Assembly (NCBI RefSeq): GCF_900148515.1
Contig: NZ_FRXN01000001.1
Coordinates: 1,302,001-1,366,000 of the forward strand
Length of the DNA: 64,000 nt
From: Algoriphagus zhangzhouensis
GTDB lineage: Bacteria; Bacteroidota; Bacteroidia; Cytophagales; Cyclobacteriaceae
Reading direction: 5' to 3'
Notes under the pieces: generated by a model
Databases searched by the model: none
What the model was told of the DNA's origin: nothing
The model's input: only the letters and a program-made list of their open reading frames with translations
Shown: in pieces, positions 35,099 to 44,302 of the stretch
How the letters are laid out: each line of letters starts with the position of its first letter
How positions within the stretch are numbered: position 1 is the first letter of the stretch
Program-made: the position numbers and the translations under genes

Positions 35099-36385
35099 TC
35101 AAAACCTCACTTGTCCTCCTGGAATCGGACCATGAGAAAAAGCCGCAATGGCCGACACAATCATAATCACTAAGAAGGCTATCACTCCAACCTTCGAAGG
35201 TGAATAAATAGGCAGTAGACTATCTTCAGGTTTATTTTTTAACCTAGACATCAAATAAATAATAACTATGAAATTCAAGAGGTAGAGATATTGCTCTATT
35301 CTACCAATGCTAATAAATGCACCCGTTATTAAAATAGAGTAAGACATATATGCTAGAAACAAAGTCAAACCTATCTGCTTCAAAAAAGGACCGTCTCCGA
35401 TCAGGCCTTTATTCAATTTTTTATAGCTTTCAAAAGAGATGAATTGCATCAGAACCCAAATAATAAAAGCCATGATCAGGGTGAAACTCGCCCAAAAAGA
35501 CGGATTGGAAAGTTCAAAATTCTCGAAAGTTGGCAGAAGATCTCTTTCCACAAATGACTGATGAAAGACTATCAAAGGAATGATCCCAACTAATCCGATC
35601 AAGGACCATTTTATCCGTGGATTGACTTGGTTTTGTTCGGAAGCTTCTGTTATTGCTGAATTTTTAAATCCTGTCAAAGCCCCATAGGCCATACCCAAGC
35701 CGCCAAAGAAGCCTAGGCTATATTCCATGACATTCCAGAAGTTGAAGTGGATCTTGGACAGAAAGCCCATCACTTGAAGGAAATCTCCAAAAGCAAATCC
35801 AAATCCTCCACCAATAGCCGAAAACAAAGCAGTTCTTAAGGCCCCGGTATGATGGTTTCGTACCATATAATAAAGCATCGCTATACCTGCTCCTGCACAT
35901 ACTCCCCAAGCCTCTGATCTTGGAGGCGTCATCAGGATTCCCAATTGCTCTACTATGAAAAAATAAAAGATCAAGGCTCCCGCAGTCATTTCCACAACTA
36001 GTTGAGGCCAGGCTATTTTCTTTCCAGAACTTCCTTCTTCAAGGCCTAAGCCGAACAAGCCTCCTCCCAGCAATCCATACAAACCACCAATCACTCCCAA
36101 CATCAAAAGGCCATAGGTTGCATTAAGCCAATCCTCAGATCGACCATAGCCTACGACTACTCCATAGCTCATCATTCCTCCCATTCCCCAACCGATAGCT
36201 CCCATCAAAGAAGCCTTCACCCCGACTTTCATCCATTTGGTATTTCCTATACTGAATACCAATAATAAACAGGCTACCCCTCCAGCCCAAGCTGCTCCTT
36301 GTTCATGTCCGAATTGACCTCGAATGGCCCAGGTAGTACCTAAGGTTAGGGCCGTCAGTAAGATGATGATTTTGTTTTTGCTCAT
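35099..36385 (-). CDS. unknown multi-pass membrane protein
   Basis: I do not recognise this 428-residue protein. It has roughly ten to twelve hydrophobic helices rich in glycine, for example GGLYGLLGGGLFGLGLEEG, and short loops. Conserved-looking features are RGQFGHEQGAAWAGG after the first helix, MTPPRSEAWG and FAFGDFLQVMGF. It has no ATPase or kinase domain. It sits between an SusCD operon and a sugar regulator/MFS pair, so a transport or membrane-enzyme role in carbohydrate use is possible. Start is an ATG. Confidence 0.65.
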   Translation of the reverse strand: MSKNKIIILLTALTLGTTWAIRGQFGHEQGAAWAGGVACLLLVFSIGNTKWMKVGVKASLMGAIGWGMGGMMSYGVVVGYGRSEDWLNATYGLLMLGVIGGLYGLLGGGLFGLGLEEGSSGKKIAWPQLVVEMTAGALIFYFFIVEQLGILMTPPRSEAWGVCAGAGIAMLYYMVRNHHTGALRTALFSAIGGGFGFAFGDFLQVMGFLSKIHFNFWNVMEYSLGFFGGLGMAYGALTGFKNSAITEASEQNQVNPRIKWSLIGLVGIIPLIVFHQSFVERDLLPTFENFELSNPSFWASFTLIMAFIIWVLMQFISFESYKKLNKGLIGDGPFLKQIGLTLFLAYMSYSILITGAFISIGRIEQYLYLLNFIVIIYLMSRLKNKPEDSLLPIYSPSKVGVIAFLVIMIVSAIAAFSHGPIPGGQVRF

Positions 36386-36448
36386 TTCCTACTATACCCT
36401 AAGGGAAATAAATAGGACTATTTGGGGAACTAAAACTTAAATAAAGCC

Positions 36449-37618
36449 TTAACCAATTAAAGAGCTATTGCCGAATTTCTTCCGGTACTCACCAGGTGCA
36501 TAGCCTGTCATTTGTTTGAATTGTCTGGCTAGATTTTTACTATCCTGAAAACCAAGGTCCACGGCTATTTCAAAAACACTCTGATCCGTATCCAAAAGTT
36601 TCTGAGCGAGTTTTTCCATTCTCACCTTTGTAATGTATTTGTAAACCGGTTGTCCTGTGATTTGCAAAAATCTCTTTTCCAAGGCTCTTCTGGAAAGCGG
36701 AACTTCCTTTACAACCTGATCCACCACCAGATTTCTATCAATATTTTTATGAATATAAGTTAATGCTTCAGCCACATATGCATCTGCAGATGCAAACATA
36801 TCTGTTGATGATCTCGTGATCACTTTGACAGGACCGACAACAATATCCCTATTATCCTTTTTCCCAGTCCGAATCATCTCATCCAATACCTGAGCCGATT
36901 CATATCCTGCTCGCTCGATATCCAAATCAATGCTTGATAATCTAGGGTCAGATAGTTCACAAAGGGTCACATCATTATCTACACCCAAAATTGCCACATC
37001 CTGAGGTACTCTGATTTTATTGTGAATGCAAGCTTCTACAATATGGACTCCTTGATTATCATCGCAGGCCATCAAAGCTACTGGCTTTGGCAGGTTTCGA
37101 AGCCACTTACTTAGGGATTTACTTTTATAATACCAGATATCGGTTGATCTGGACTTCTTGTGTTCAAAATAATTTACTTCATATCCGGCCTTGCGAATAG
37201 TATCCTCAAATCCTTCGGCCCTTTCTCTTGACCATACGATATTATTGAAGCCATAAAAAGCAAAATTATAGTATCCCTTATTTAAAAAATATTCGGCACC
37301 AAGTACACCTGTTTCCCAATAGGATCCTGTGATATTAGGGATTTTGGAAAATCGTTCCTTGAAATCCTGTGCAATTACCGGCAACTCTCCTTCAAAGAAC
37401 TCCTCCTCCATCTCGTTGTATAGTTGCCCGATGATTCCGTCAGCCTTCCACTCTTTAGCCCATTTCAGAATGCCCTTCACTCCCATCATTTCACGATAAT
37501 ACAAAGGCATCCGGCAAAAGGTCCATTGTCCATTTTTACTGGAATAGGCACTGATTCCTTTCAAAAGGGACTTGCTATACTCTTCCGCAAAATCTAACAG
37601 TAGTATTACCCGATGCAT
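36449..37618 (-). CDS. XylR-type regulator (LacI-like sensor plus AraC helix-turn-helix)
   Basis: This 389-residue protein combines a LacI/periplasmic-binding-like sensor domain (about 1-270; IAQDFKERFSKIPNITGSYW, ALMACDDNQGVHIVEACI, ILGVDNDVTLCELSDPRLSSI) with a C-terminal AraC DNA-binding domain (about 283-384; VPLSRRALEKRFLQITGQPV and VFEIAVDLGFQDSKNLARQFK). This is the layout of E. coli XylR, a sugar-responsive activator. It follows the MFS gene by 4 bases. Its likely targets are the divergent MFS and ChbG promoters at 38901-39068. Confidence 0.9.
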   Translation of the reverse strand: MHRVILLLDFAEEYSKSLLKGISAYSSKNGQWTFCRMPLYYREMMGVKGILKWAKEWKADGIIGQLYNEMEEEFFEGELPVIAQDFKERFSKIPNITGSYWETGVLGAEYFLNKGYYNFAFYGFNNIVWSRERAEGFEDTIRKAGYEVNYFEHKKSRSTDIWYYKSKSLSKWLRNLPKPVALMACDDNQGVHIVEACIHNKIRVPQDVAILGVDNDVTLCELSDPRLSSIDLDIERAGYESAQVLDEMIRTGKKDNRDIVVGPVKVITRSSTDMFASADAYVAEALTYIHKNIDRNLVVDQVVKEVPLSRRALEKRFLQITGQPVYKYITKVRMEKLAQKLLDTDQSVFEIAVDLGFQDSKNLARQFKQMTGYAPGEYRKKFGNSSLIG

Positions 37619-37622
37619 CTGA

Positions 37623-38900
37623 TTAGCTAAATAATTCTTTGAATGATTTAACTCTTGAATTACTTACCAGAGGCTTTGCCCAAATCCCTATAAATAGGAT
37701 GTATCCAAGAGGGATAAATAAGAAAAACATGGCTGATTGCAAACCAACTAAATCAGCCAAAGTCCCGATAATCAAGGGAACTATTGCCCCACCAACGATT
37801 CCCGAGCAAAGTAATCCTGCAAAGGTACCATGTGCAAAATCTACAGAATTCAGTGCCAAAGAGATCAAAATAGACCACATCACTGAAAGACAAAATCCTG
37901 AAAATGCAAAAGCGATCAAAACCAGATTCCCTTGTCCCAATAAGCCTGTCAACAATGAAATAATCCCACCAATTGTAAATATGACAAGTACCAATTTGCT
38001 ATCCATGAATTTCAACAAAACCAGACCAAGCAAACAGCCCAAAGTCAAAAGCCCCCAGAAATAGGAAATGACTTGTGCTCCTCCCGTACTTGGGTCTACT
38101 CCATGATAATCTTGCAAAAATTGGCTTACCCAATTGGCTATCCCCTGCTCAGTTCCCACATAAGAAAATATGCCCAAGAAATACAACCAGACCATTCTTT
38201 TGCTCAAAAGGCTCTTCAACGTCTTGCCCAATTCTACTTTCTCATCTTCTTTCAATTCCACCTTAGGGAAATTAGTCAAGCCAATCAATATCAACATCAG
38301 TCCCGCAAATAAGGCGAATACAAAATAAACAGACACCCATTTCATATCCTGAGGAACCCATTGCTCCAGCATCTGAATCCAAGAAGGAGCTCCCGCAGTA
38401 AAAAGAGACCGATCCATATAGCTATAAAGCATCGGGCTTAGGAAAGAAGCTGCCCCAAATGCCAATTGCCCCAAAACTGAATTAAATGCGAAATGCTCCT
38501 CACCTCCAGTCACCCTTAAAAGTGGGTTGATCACTACTTGGAGCATTGCCATTCCCATACCTATGATAAATAGTGAACTCAATGCAGAACCAAACTGGGG
38601 ATTAAAGGCAAAAAGCAATGCGCCAATAGCAGCTAGACTAAATGCCAATAATAAAACTGGCTTTTCTCTCCAACGCTCTACCAATAAGCCGGATGGCAGA
38701 GACATCACTCCATAGGCGACAAAAAATGCAAAGGGTAAAAAGCCCGCCAAACCATAACTTAGAGAGAAACTCTCAATAATCCCCGGAATGATTGGACCAA
38801 GGATATTGGACATCAGGGAAATGACAAAAAAGATCAAGAAAATCAGTAAAAGGATTTTGGTTTGCTTCTTCCTGTCAAAATCCAAATTAGGTCCGGGCAT
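37623..38900 (-). CDS. MFS sugar transporter (FucP-like)
   Basis: From the ATG at 38900 the protein has 425 residues and about twelve membrane helices. Features of the FHS/fucose-permease-like MFS group are the N-terminal LGPIIPGIIESFSLSYGLAGFLPFAFF, the loop GLLVERWREKPV and a second-half VLGQLAFGAASF. The longer frame starting at 38993 would add 31 residues outside the family pattern. It is the first gene of an operon with the XylR-type regulator and probably imports the sugar released by the divergent secreted enzymes. Confidence 0.82.
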   Translation of the reverse strand: MPGPNLDFDRKKQTKILLLIFLIFFVISLMSNILGPIIPGIIESFSLSYGLAGFLPFAFFVAYGVMSLPSGLLVERWREKPVLLLAFSLAAIGALLFAFNPQFGSALSSLFIIGMGMAMLQVVINPLLRVTGGEEHFAFNSVLGQLAFGAASFLSPMLYSYMDRSLFTAGAPSWIQMLEQWVPQDMKWVSVYFVFALFAGLMLILIGLTNFPKVELKEDEKVELGKTLKSLLSKRMVWLYFLGIFSYVGTEQGIANWVSQFLQDYHGVDPSTGGAQVISYFWGLLTLGCLLGLVLLKFMDSKLVLVIFTIGGIISLLTGLLGQGNLVLIAFAFSGFCLSVMWSILISLALNSVDFAHGTFAGLLCSGIVGGAIVPLIIGTLADLVGLQSAMFFLFIPLGYILFIGIWAKPLVSNSRVKSFKELFS

Positions 38901-39068
38901 ATTATTTTTTAAAATTATATTCTCAATTCTATAAAAAAGACTACTAAAAACTAAATTATTAACAGATTCTTCATGAAATAGAAATAAAAACAATCTGTTA
39001 GTCCATTTCCAAAATAGGAAGGTAACATCAGTAAATCAAACCAGTGGTAACATCCCACCTTAAATCAT
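38901..39068. promoter_or_regulatory. divergent promoter region with inverted and direct repeats
   Basis: This 168-bp region lies between the MFS and ChbG ATGs. It contains a perfect 9-bp inverted repeat, TAACAGATT (38960-38968) and AATCTGTTA (38992-39000), centres 32 bp apart, and a 9-bp direct repeat GGTAACATC at 39021-39029 and 39046-39054. AraC-family regulators bind such half-sites. No TAnnTTTG box was found. Operator function is inferred. Confidence 0.45.
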
Positions 39069-40130
39069 ATGCATTCTTTCAAAAAGCCACTTTTTATCCT
39101 GCTTTTTTGCTCCTATTTCTACAGTAATTCTTTCTCCCAAAGTCTTACATATGCAGAAAAATTAGGTTACCCAAAAGGCAAAAAGGTCGTCATTTTCCAT
39201 GTGGATGATGCCGGGATGTCTTTTGAGTCCAATGAAGGAACTTTTCATGCGATGCATGATGGGGTGGCTAGTTCTTGCAGTGTCATGATGCCTTGCCCTT
39301 GGGCTGGCACATTTTTGAGATTGAGCAAAGACACACCAGGGATGGATATCGGTTTGCACTTGACTTTAACATCAGAGTGGAAAACCTATAGATGGGAGCC
39401 ATTGGCTGGAAGAACTGTCGTACCGGGACTGTTGGACCCTGAGGGCTCAATGTGGCCTAGTGTGGAAGAAGTAGTCGCTCATGCTAGTCCAGAAGAGGTG
39501 TATTTGGAAATCAAGGCTCAGGTAGATCGTGCATTGCAGAATGGAATTCAACCCACACATCTGGATTCTCATATGGGGACTCTTTTTGCGACTCCTGAAT
39601 TTCTGCAGTCTTATTTAAAAGTAGGAGTTGAATACGGCATTCCTATCATGTTCCCCGGTGGCAACAACAAATTGATTACTGAAGCATTTCAAGAAGATAT
39701 CATCAAACAACTCAAAAAAGAGGGTAAATACTCGGAAGGAATGAAACTACCAGAACCGGATATTCTACAAGAAGCCGGTCCAATGGGTGAAAAAATCTGG
39801 AGCTTGGGATTACCTGTTTTGGATGATTTACATAAAAACAGTGGTGATTGGAGACCTGAAAAAGGCTCTTTTACACAAGAAGAATTAACTCAGCATAAAA
39901 TCAAGAAGTTCATGGAAACCTTGGACAAAATGGAGCCTGGACTGGCAATGATCATCGTGCATTGCAGTGAAAACACAGAGAACTTCCAACGGTTTTCCGG
40001 ATCAGGCAGGTCTAGACAAGCTGATTTGGAAGCCATGGTATCTCCTAAACTGAAAGCCTATATCGAAAAAGAAGGAATCATTTTGACCACCTGGAGAGAA
40101 GTAATGGAAAGAAGAAAAAATCTAAACTAA
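39069..40130 (+). CDS. secreted ChbG/YdjC-family polysaccharide deacetylase
   Basis: This 353-residue protein has a signal peptide (about 1-23) and a YdjC/ChbG deacetylase domain (PF04794-like), which removes acetyl groups from chito-oligosaccharides in characterised members. Metal motifs are visible: HVDDAG (Asp46, Asp47), GLHLTL (His97) and THLDSHMG (His164, Asp166, His168). E. coli ChbG is cytoplasmic, so a signal peptide is a difference. It is the first gene of a coupled operon; its TAA overlaps the ATG of the next gene. Confidence 0.85.
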   Translation: MHSFKKPLFILLFCSYFYSNSFSQSLTYAEKLGYPKGKKVVIFHVDDAGMSFESNEGTFHAMHDGVASSCSVMMPCPWAGTFLRLSKDTPGMDIGLHLTLTSEWKTYRWEPLAGRTVVPGLLDPEGSMWPSVEEVVAHASPEEVYLEIKAQVDRALQNGIQPTHLDSHMGTLFATPEFLQSYLKVGVEYGIPIMFPGGNNKLITEAFQEDIIKQLKKEGKYSEGMKLPEPDILQEAGPMGEKIWSLGLPVLDDLHKNSGDWRPEKGSFTQEELTQHKIKKFMETLDKMEPGLAMIIVHCSENTENFQRFSGSGRSRQADLEAMVSPKLKAYIEKEGIILTTWREVMERRKNLN

Positions 40131-41326
40131 TGAGTCTGAATACGCCTTTAAAAACCATTCTATCCTTTCTTTTGGGAATATTGATTTTCCCCTCCTTTGT
40201 AGCTGCACAAGGAAAACTCGTTCCCAGTTTGGCCAATGAATCCATTTTCCCAATCCAGGGAAAGCACACTCATGCCAGTAGCATCGTAGCCCTTCCCAAT
40301 GGTGATTTGCTCACAGTCTGGTTTCATGGATCTGGAGAAAGAAAATCTGATGATGTCCTTTTAATGGGTTCTAGAAAAAAGAAAGGCCAAAACAAATGGT
40401 CTGAACCATTTTTAATGGCAGATACTCCTGGAATCCCTGATTGCAACCCGGTTCTTTTCCTCAATCAAAAGAATGAATTGTTCCTAGTTTGGATAGCAGT
40501 GATGGCCAATGAATGGGAAAACTCCATTCTTCGCCTGAAAAGAAGCAAATCATTCAATACTGATGTAGCTCCTATCTGGAACTGGCAGGACAATATTTTA
40601 CTAAAGCCAGGAAAGGAATTTGCCCAGGAAGTAGAAAAGAAATTTAGTGACCTTCCTGACTCACATTTAGGTTGGTCCGCTTATGCTCCAGAATACGAAA
40701 AATTGATTTTGGAGGCATCCAAAGATTCTAAAAAGACAAGCGTCGGCTGGATGACCCGAATCAAACCTTTGATTACTTCAGATAAAATCATTCTCCCGCT
40801 CTACTCCGATGGATTCAATTTCTCCATGATGGCGATTTCTGAGAACCAAGGGGAAACCTGGAAACACAGTCTGCCTTTGGTAGGAAAAGGGCCTATTCAA
40901 CCAGCTTTGATCCAAAAAGAAAATGGAGACATTGTCGCCATGCTGAGAGATTCTGGCGATGCTCCCACGATGATTCAGGAAAGTATTTCAAAAGATCAGG
41001 GACAATCCTGGTCTGCAGCCCAAAAGACAAATTTCCCAAATACGGCAAGCGTAGAACTTCTGAAATTGAAAGATGGAAAATGGTGGATGATTGGAAATGA
41101 CATCCACGATGGAAGGTATCAATTGGCTTTATGGATTTCTTCGGACGAGGGGAAATCCTGGTCTCAGCCACAATACCTCGAATTGGACCCAAGCAAGCAA
41201 GGAGGGTTCTCGTATCCCGCAATTATTCAAGATAACCAAGGCCTCGTTCATCTTACATATTCCAAACACTTAAAAGAAGGTAAAACCATCCAATACCGAT
41301 TATTGGATCCAAATCAAATCAACTAA
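40130..41326 (+). CDS. secreted BNR/sialidase-like protein
   Basis: This 398-residue protein has a signal peptide (about 1-26) and a BNR_2 six-bladed propeller of the sialidase superfamily. Asp-box-like turns are seen at SENQGETWKH, SKDQGQSWSA and SSDEGKSWSQ, each as S-x-D/N-x-G-x-S/T-W; another conserved part is THASSIVALPNGDLLTVW. No clear FRIP arginine motif is visible, so true sialidase activity is not certain. It is coupled to both neighbours by TAATG overlaps. Confidence 0.78.
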   Translation: MSLNTPLKTILSFLLGILIFPSFVAAQGKLVPSLANESIFPIQGKHTHASSIVALPNGDLLTVWFHGSGERKSDDVLLMGSRKKKGQNKWSEPFLMADTPGIPDCNPVLFLNQKNELFLVWIAVMANEWENSILRLKRSKSFNTDVAPIWNWQDNILLKPGKEFAQEVEKKFSDLPDSHLGWSAYAPEYEKLILEASKDSKKTSVGWMTRIKPLITSDKIILPLYSDGFNFSMMAISENQGETWKHSLPLVGKGPIQPALIQKENGDIVAMLRDSGDAPTMIQESISKDQGQSWSAAQKTNFPNTASVELLKLKDGKWWMIGNDIHDGRYQLALWISSDEGKSWSQPQYLELDPSKQGGFSYPAIIQDNQGLVHLTYSKHLKEGKTIQYRLLDPNQIN

Positions 41327-43539
41327 TGACGAAATCAAATTTTTATGGAATGACCTTACTCTTAGCAGTATGGGTTCAGTCCACAGTATTGGGCCAATCT
41401 GGCAGCGGAGGCACCTATTACGACACACCTTTTATTCAAGAATACGCGATTATTAATACCAAAGACCTATCAGGACTTTCTCAGCAAAGTCTGGCAAGCA
41501 ATCGCTCCAGTTATGTTCAGGTTTTGGAAAACAATCAATTACTCCATCCTGCTGGAGCTCAATTTCAGGTTTGGGGCACATTAGCTAGCGACCAAACCTA
41601 TTTGCCAATGGCTGCAAAAAAAGTTCAGGCAATCGATAGCTACCAAGGTGAAATAGTTTATTTGGATGACAAATCAGTTTTTGCCAATGCTTGGGCAGGA
41701 ACTCTCTTTTTAAAACATCAACTTCCTGCAGCGCGCATATTCGAAGGAGGAAGTAATTTTGATTTTTTGATCTCTGATGGGAAGCAGCTTCAATACCTTT
41801 CTCCAGATACCGAGGAAGTGGTTAAACTATCGGCACCTCAAGAGATTTTGGCAATCCAGTATGATCCTATTCAGGAGAAATTCTGGGTATTGAGTCCTTC
41901 AAAGCTTTTCCAATTTGACCAAAGAGGAAAGAAACTAATTGAAGTAGCGAGTGGAAAAAACTTGACTTCAATAGCATTCTATTCTCCCAAAAACGAATTG
42001 ATTATCGGTTCTGATTCAGGCTATTTCACTTTTGACATTGCTTCCAAAACCCAATCGCCGCTGGTCACTAAAATTCCTTGGACAGATATCAATGTCGTGG
42101 ATACAAAAGACGATCAAATCTGGTTTGGAACTTCAAAAGGTGCATTTGCTTTGAATCCAGATGGAGAAATCAGCTATTACTTTTTGGAAAGATGGCTACC
42201 AGGAGAAGATGTTCTTGATATTTCATTCGGCAAAGATGAGGTATTCCTTTTGACCGATAAGGGCCTATCCACCATTGTCCAAAAGGAAATGACTCTGGCA
42301 GAAAAAGCGGAGTATTTCGATGAATACACCCAGAAATATCACCTGAGAAACGGCTTCAATTCCACGTTGAATTTATACACTCCAGGTAAAATCGAAACTG
42401 GAAGACTGGACGATTCAGACAATGATGGCCTTTGGACTTCTATGTATTTGGCTTCGCAGGGATTTAAATATGCAGTTACCAAAGACCCCGAAACTTTGGT
42501 TCAAATCAAGCAATCTTTAATGGCTATGGATCGTCTTTTCACAGTGAATCCTGTGGATGGATTTCCTTCCAGGTCTTTTGAAAGATCAGGGTATATCGAA
42601 AAACTATCTGATCCTGATAGGTGGCAACATGCTCCAGACCCTGAGTGGGATTGGAAATCTACTACCAGTAGTGATGAGGTCATAGGGCATGTTTTTGTTT
42701 ATGCTGTTTTGGCTGAGTTGGTCGAAGATGATTGGGTAAAAAACAAATCAATTGAATTGATTGATACTTTGATGACTCATATCGTGGACAATGATATGTA
42801 TCTGATAGATTTTGATGGAAAGCCAACTCTTTGGGGAAAATGGAATCCAGACTATGTCAATAACTTCCCAATCCAAGTAGGTGACAGAAAGCTTAATTCC
42901 TCCAACATTGTCAGCATGCTTCAGACAGCTTATCATTTTACAGGTAAGGAGAAATTTAAAGAGAAAGCTTTCGAGCTAATGGATGAATATGGTTATTTGG
43001 AAAACCTGATGCGTCCTATGGAAATCATCGGACAGGCAGGTGATGGAAGTGACTCTTATAGTCAGATGCTTTCTGAAGCTTGGAATCACTCAGATGATGA
43101 AATGTATTTTGTGGGCTATTGGGGCCTTTATAGATATGCATTCAATGAAGAATTGAAAGCCAAATTTAAAGAGTCCATCGTCGATCACTGGCAAGCAGAA
43201 AGACCAGAGAAAGATGGTTTATGGGATATCATGACTGCATTGGTTCAGCCTGAAAAGTTCGATTTGGAAGAGTCTATATGGTTTTTGCAAAAGCATCCGA
43301 TAGATCTCATCAATTGGAGTGTACAAAATAGCCATAGAAAAGATCTGCAAATCCTTGAGCCTAATTTCAGAAGACAAACTACCTCTCAGGTATTACCTCC
43401 ATCCGAGACTCGGGTTGCCAGACACAATGCGAATAGATTTGGCTTGGATAGCAATGGAAATGGTCGCTCTATTTATAGCCCGGGCGATATTTGGCTCCTT
43501 CCTTATTGGATGGGACGCTATTTAGAAGTGATTCAATAA
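41326..43539 (+). CDS. secreted propeller plus alpha/alpha-toroid protein of unknown function
   Basis: This 737-residue protein has a signal peptide (about 1-23). The middle (about 60-320) has short repeats such as ILAIQYDPIQEKFWVLSP and DDQIWFGTSKGAFAL, typical of a beta-propeller. The C-terminal part (about 330-737) is helical with aromatic/acidic signatures: RLDDSDNDGLW (361-370 region), SDEVIGH (449-455), WNHSDDEMYF (586-595) and SPGDIWLLPYWMGRY (718-732). This suits a six-hairpin glycosidase-like toroid. I do not recognise a named family. It is the last gene of the deacetylase-BNR operon, so polysaccharide processing is likely. Confidence 0.7.
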   Translation: MTKSNFYGMTLLLAVWVQSTVLGQSGSGGTYYDTPFIQEYAIINTKDLSGLSQQSLASNRSSYVQVLENNQLLHPAGAQFQVWGTLASDQTYLPMAAKKVQAIDSYQGEIVYLDDKSVFANAWAGTLFLKHQLPAARIFEGGSNFDFLISDGKQLQYLSPDTEEVVKLSAPQEILAIQYDPIQEKFWVLSPSKLFQFDQRGKKLIEVASGKNLTSIAFYSPKNELIIGSDSGYFTFDIASKTQSPLVTKIPWTDINVVDTKDDQIWFGTSKGAFALNPDGEISYYFLERWLPGEDVLDISFGKDEVFLLTDKGLSTIVQKEMTLAEKAEYFDEYTQKYHLRNGFNSTLNLYTPGKIETGRLDDSDNDGLWTSMYLASQGFKYAVTKDPETLVQIKQSLMAMDRLFTVNPVDGFPSRSFERSGYIEKLSDPDRWQHAPDPEWDWKSTTSSDEVIGHVFVYAVLAELVEDDWVKNKSIELIDTLMTHIVDNDMYLIDFDGKPTLWGKWNPDYVNNFPIQVGDRKLNSSNIVSMLQTAYHFTGKEKFKEKAFELMDEYGYLENLMRPMEIIGQAGDGSDSYSQMLSEAWNHSDDEMYFVGYWGLYRYAFNEELKAKFKESIVDHWQAERPEKDGLWDIMTALVQPEKFDLEESIWFLQKHPIDLINWSVQNSHRKDLQILEPNFRRQTTSQVLPPSETRVARHNANRFGLDSNGNGRSIYSPGDIWLLPYWMGRYLEVIQ

Positions 43540-43560
43540 AAAAACGAACAACACTTTTTT

Positions 43561-43594
43561 AAGGCCCAGATTCATAATCTTGAATCTGGGCCTT
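43561..43594 (+). terminator. intrinsic terminator of the secreted-enzyme operon
   Basis: A perfect 14-bp stem (AAGGCCCAGATTCA with TGAATCTGGGCCTT) and a 6-base loop sits 21 bases past the stop of the 737-residue gene and is followed by TTCTTT. The long GC-rich stem makes this a convincing terminator. Confidence 0.88.
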
Positions 43595-43756
43595 TTCTTT
43601 ACATTACGTAATTTTTCGATAACAATTTCATAACGAACTGATTATTAATTGGTAATCTGCCCTAGATTTTCGCAAATTGAGGATTTAAATGCGTGATTTA
43701 CGTACAAGGTTGGGTTTATTTTTTCAAAATTTAATGAACAAAGTAACCCAGCCCAT

Positions 43757-44284
43757 ATGACAGCACCATCTACGCATACGATTGAAAACTTCAAAAAGGG
43801 GAATCAGGAGGCTATTGAAGAAGTTTACTACTTCTACAAGCCTACTGTCGTGAGGTTCATTTTATCTTTGATCAAAGATGCTGAGGAAGCAGAGGTAATT
43901 TTTCATAATGTTTTCCTAAAGATTTTGAGAAAGAAGAAGGACCTAGACTCTGAAAAAGGTATTCGCTCTTACATTTTTACGATTTCCAAAAACGAGGTGA
44001 TTGATTACTTCAACCATCTCAACTCCAATAGGAAAAAGACAGACGAGTATTATAAAAACAGGATCGAGAGTTCCGTTGATATGAAGCTGGAGGAAGAAGC
44101 TTTGATGATCCGATTGGAGGAGGCGATCGAGTCCCTAACAGACCAAAGAAAAAAGGTGGTACGGCTCTCCTATTTTGAAAATCTTTCTTATCAGGAGATC
44201 GCCGACCAAATGCTGATATCTAAAAACACTGTCAAGAATCATTTAATCAAGGCAAGATTGAGCCTGAGAAACTACTTAACATAG
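43757..44284 (+). CDS. ECF RNA polymerase sigma factor, orphan
   Basis: This 175-residue protein is a sigma-70 region 2 plus region 4 ECF factor. Region 2 includes NVFLKILRKKKDLDSEKGIRSYIFTISKN (about 51-79), and region 4 is LTDQRKKVVRLSYFENLSYQEIADQMLISKNTVKNHL (about 122-158). It matches Bacteroidota FecI-like factors. No FecR anti-sigma gene is next to it and the following gene is convergent, so it is an orphan here. Targets are unknown; the surrounding uptake genes are candidates. Confidence 0.9.
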   Translation: MTAPSTHTIENFKKGNQEAIEEVYYFYKPTVVRFILSLIKDAEEAEVIFHNVFLKILRKKKDLDSEKGIRSYIFTISKNEVIDYFNHLNSNRKKTDEYYKNRIESSVDMKLEEEALMIRLEEAIESLTDQRKKVVRLSYFENLSYQEIADQMLISKNTVKNHLIKARLSLRNYLT

Positions 44285-44302
44285 ATAGATCATATTTTTA
44301 AG

